Assembly: GCA_946902875.1 (NCBI GenBank) | Contig: OX336339.1 | Location: forward strand, 20,119,349-20,183,348 | Direction of reading: 5' to 3' | Source: Nematopogon swammerdamellus | Taxonomy: Eukaryota > Arthropoda > Insecta > Lepidoptera > Adelidae | DNA length: 64,000 bases | Shown: in pieces, positions 62,750 to 64,000 of the stretch | How the letters are laid out: every line of letters begins with the position of its first letter | Position numbering within the stretch: the first letter of the stretch is position 1 | The notes under the pieces: generated by a model | Databases searched by the model: none | Seen by the model: the letters and a program-made list of their open reading frames with translations, nothing else | What the model was told of the DNA's origin: nothing | Translations under genes and position numbers: made by a program

Positions 62750-62940
62750 ACGGAATATCAGAGACAGCCAATAAGAAACTCGTGAAACCACGCTCAGAGT
62801 AACACACTTTTTTTCCAGGCATGCCCCTAGGCCCTAGGTTATAGGTAGTAAGTATGGAACACACTCACTGGATGACCATTTATTTATATTCGCCGTACGA
62901 CACAGTTTAAGTACCGATCTCGGCGAAGGCTTTCATTGCT
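62750..62940 (-). pseudogene. Decayed copy of the CR1/Jockey-type LINE 3' end
   Basis: AGACAGCCAATAAGAAACTC, GAAACCACGCTCAGAG, CTAGGTTATAGGTAGT, GGAACACACTCACTGG and CGCCGTACGACACAG correspond in order to 59397-59580. Indels have destroyed the frame. It adds support that the family is dispersed locally. Confidence 0.65.
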
Positions 62941-63096
62941 ATTTTAGGATTCAGTGAATATCTTTAGGGTAAATTATGGAGCAGGTATAAAGCGAGCAGG
63001 TCTACGTGTTTGTCACATACATCATGGCACTCATAGGTATTTGAGGTTTATCGGCCTACTTAGGAACAAGGTTTAAAATTTATTCCACGCTATACA
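62941..63096. other. Unique sequence
   Basis: Nothing recognised. Confidence 0.3.
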
Positions 63097-63425
63097 TGTT
63101 ATACTGTGTGGGGCCGGTACATAATAGCCCCACTGCATCTATCCCCGTGCATGTCGTAAAGGGCGACTTAGGGATAAGAACAAGATGCCGTGCTAAGGGG
63201 CGACAGGCTAGCCACCTCTCATATTGGCACGGTCTTTCCAACGAGTCATGCTCAGCAGTTGGGTCTTCACGCCTTAATTGCTGCTTGATAGATTTGAACT
63301 TGCCCGAATGCTTTGCTAAATGCGGTGGTCGTTGTTGTGCTGTAATTTACCAGAACACATGCAGCACAACACCGATTACTCTGCTTACCCCGATTGTCGG
63401 TATACAGCGCGTGGTATTTATTCCA
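63097..63425 (+). repeat. Dispersed repeat, fuller copy of the 4201 family
   Basis: ATCTATCCCCGTGCATGTCG, AAAGGGCGACTTAGGGATAA, GGGCGACAGGCTAGCCACCT, TGCTTTGCTAAATGCGGTGG and ACACCGATTACTCTGCTTAC appear in order. The last three blocks are shared with 4201-4402. The open frame across it has no recognised domain. Confidence 0.55.
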
Positions 63426-63949
63426 CGTTCTTACACTCAAGATCCGAGCGAAGACCAGTTACAAAGTTTGCATTTAAAAAAAAATACACGCACAGCATTA
63501 TAGTCCGCATAGATTATGCAAAATAAATTGTATCCATATAATAATATTAAACAGATTTTGCTTACAAATCATCGATGTCACTAAAGTGCCGATCGTATTA
63601 GGCGTGGGGCACATTTAGATGCATTACTTAGTATGCAGTGTAGAGTTAGTTGCACTCACAGGATGCAACCGACATAAAGTGCATTCACGCATGCGAAGGC
63701 GTCGTCGGTTGGGATAGGGAGGGGAAGCGGGGGAGGCACGCCTCTGCACTCGCATTCATCATTTAACACTTGGCCGCGTGCAGACGGTACGATTTCGGTG
63801 CTACGATTGCATATGCGAGGGTGTGTATTCGTGTGAAATGGCGTGCGGTTGCCGAATTTAGCCGATCATTCTTTGTGTCCTCTCTACGCAAATGGGCAAT
63901 CTAAGCTACTTCAATAAAACAAAAATAATTCGACGAATAAAAAATAATA
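63426..63949. other. Unique sequence
   Basis: No gene or repeat recognised. Confidence 0.35.
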
Positions 63950-64000
63950 TCCGGCTATCTTTTGTCTTTCAACAATGCAATGTATAAAAGCCTGCGGCGC
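63950..64000 (-). repeat. Interspersed repeat A end, cut by window edge
   Basis: CCGGCTATCTTTTGTCTTTC, then CAATGCAATGTATAAAAGCC, is the reverse complement of the GCGCCACAGGCTTTCATACA part of repeat A at 13937-13985. The copy continues beyond the window. Confidence 0.6.

Overview
The window reads as nuclear DNA of a moth or butterfly (Lepidoptera). The diagnosis rests on its repeats: non-autonomous Helitron-like elements ending in a GC-rich hairpin plus CTAG, SINEs, LINE 3' tails, R1-clade and RTE-like retrotransposon pieces, and many MITEs, in an AT-rich background with short GC islands. No operons, promoters or bacterial features are present. Only one piece of an ordinary host gene can be supported: a 97-nt internal exon on the minus strand (8044-8140) with good splice sites. 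Most of the rest is probably intronic or intergenic sequence filled with mobile DNA.

Layout. 1-8000: mostly unique sequence with old SINE and LINE tails and one inverted-repeat MITE (6842-7262). 8044-8140: the host exon. 9000-17000: Helitron-like copies, a 1.0-kb foldback element (9869-10887), a hAT-like MITE with a near-perfect 8-bp target duplication (12990-13305), several copies of one abundant interspersed repeat, and a 128-bp tandem array (15842-16744). 18065-20308: a 5'-truncated R1-clade LINE broken by one stop codon. 20990-27000: a GC-rich repeat block that carries a P-element-like MITE with an exact 8-bp duplication (21070-21391) and, beside it, a complete Transib DNA transposon (22105-26775). 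29600-34060: SINE, MITE and Helitron copies, then a 16-unit array of a 130-bp minisatellite. 34445-44520: two near-identical 2.1-2.3 kb elements rich in inverted GGCCTTCGGCC motifs, the first inside a structure with 167-bp inverted arms. 44500-64000: a dense mixture of hairpins, SINEs, LINE tails, palindromic repeats and two precisely bounded truncated RTE-like insertions (39486-39797 and 60191-60489).

The most interesting object is the Transib element. It has 36-bp terminal inverted repeats that begin with CACAGTG, identical to the heptamer of V(D)J recombination signals, a perfect CGCCG 5-bp target duplication, and a transposase homologous to the RAG1 catalytic core. The three catalytic acidic residues and the Cys/His zinc ligands can be located. 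One in-frame TGA separates the first catalytic Asp from the other two, so this copy is probably inactive unless the stop is read through. No RAG2-like gene is seen inside it.

All family assignments were made by eye from motifs, terminal repeats and target duplications. No database search was run. Copy boundaries given as round numbers are approximate.
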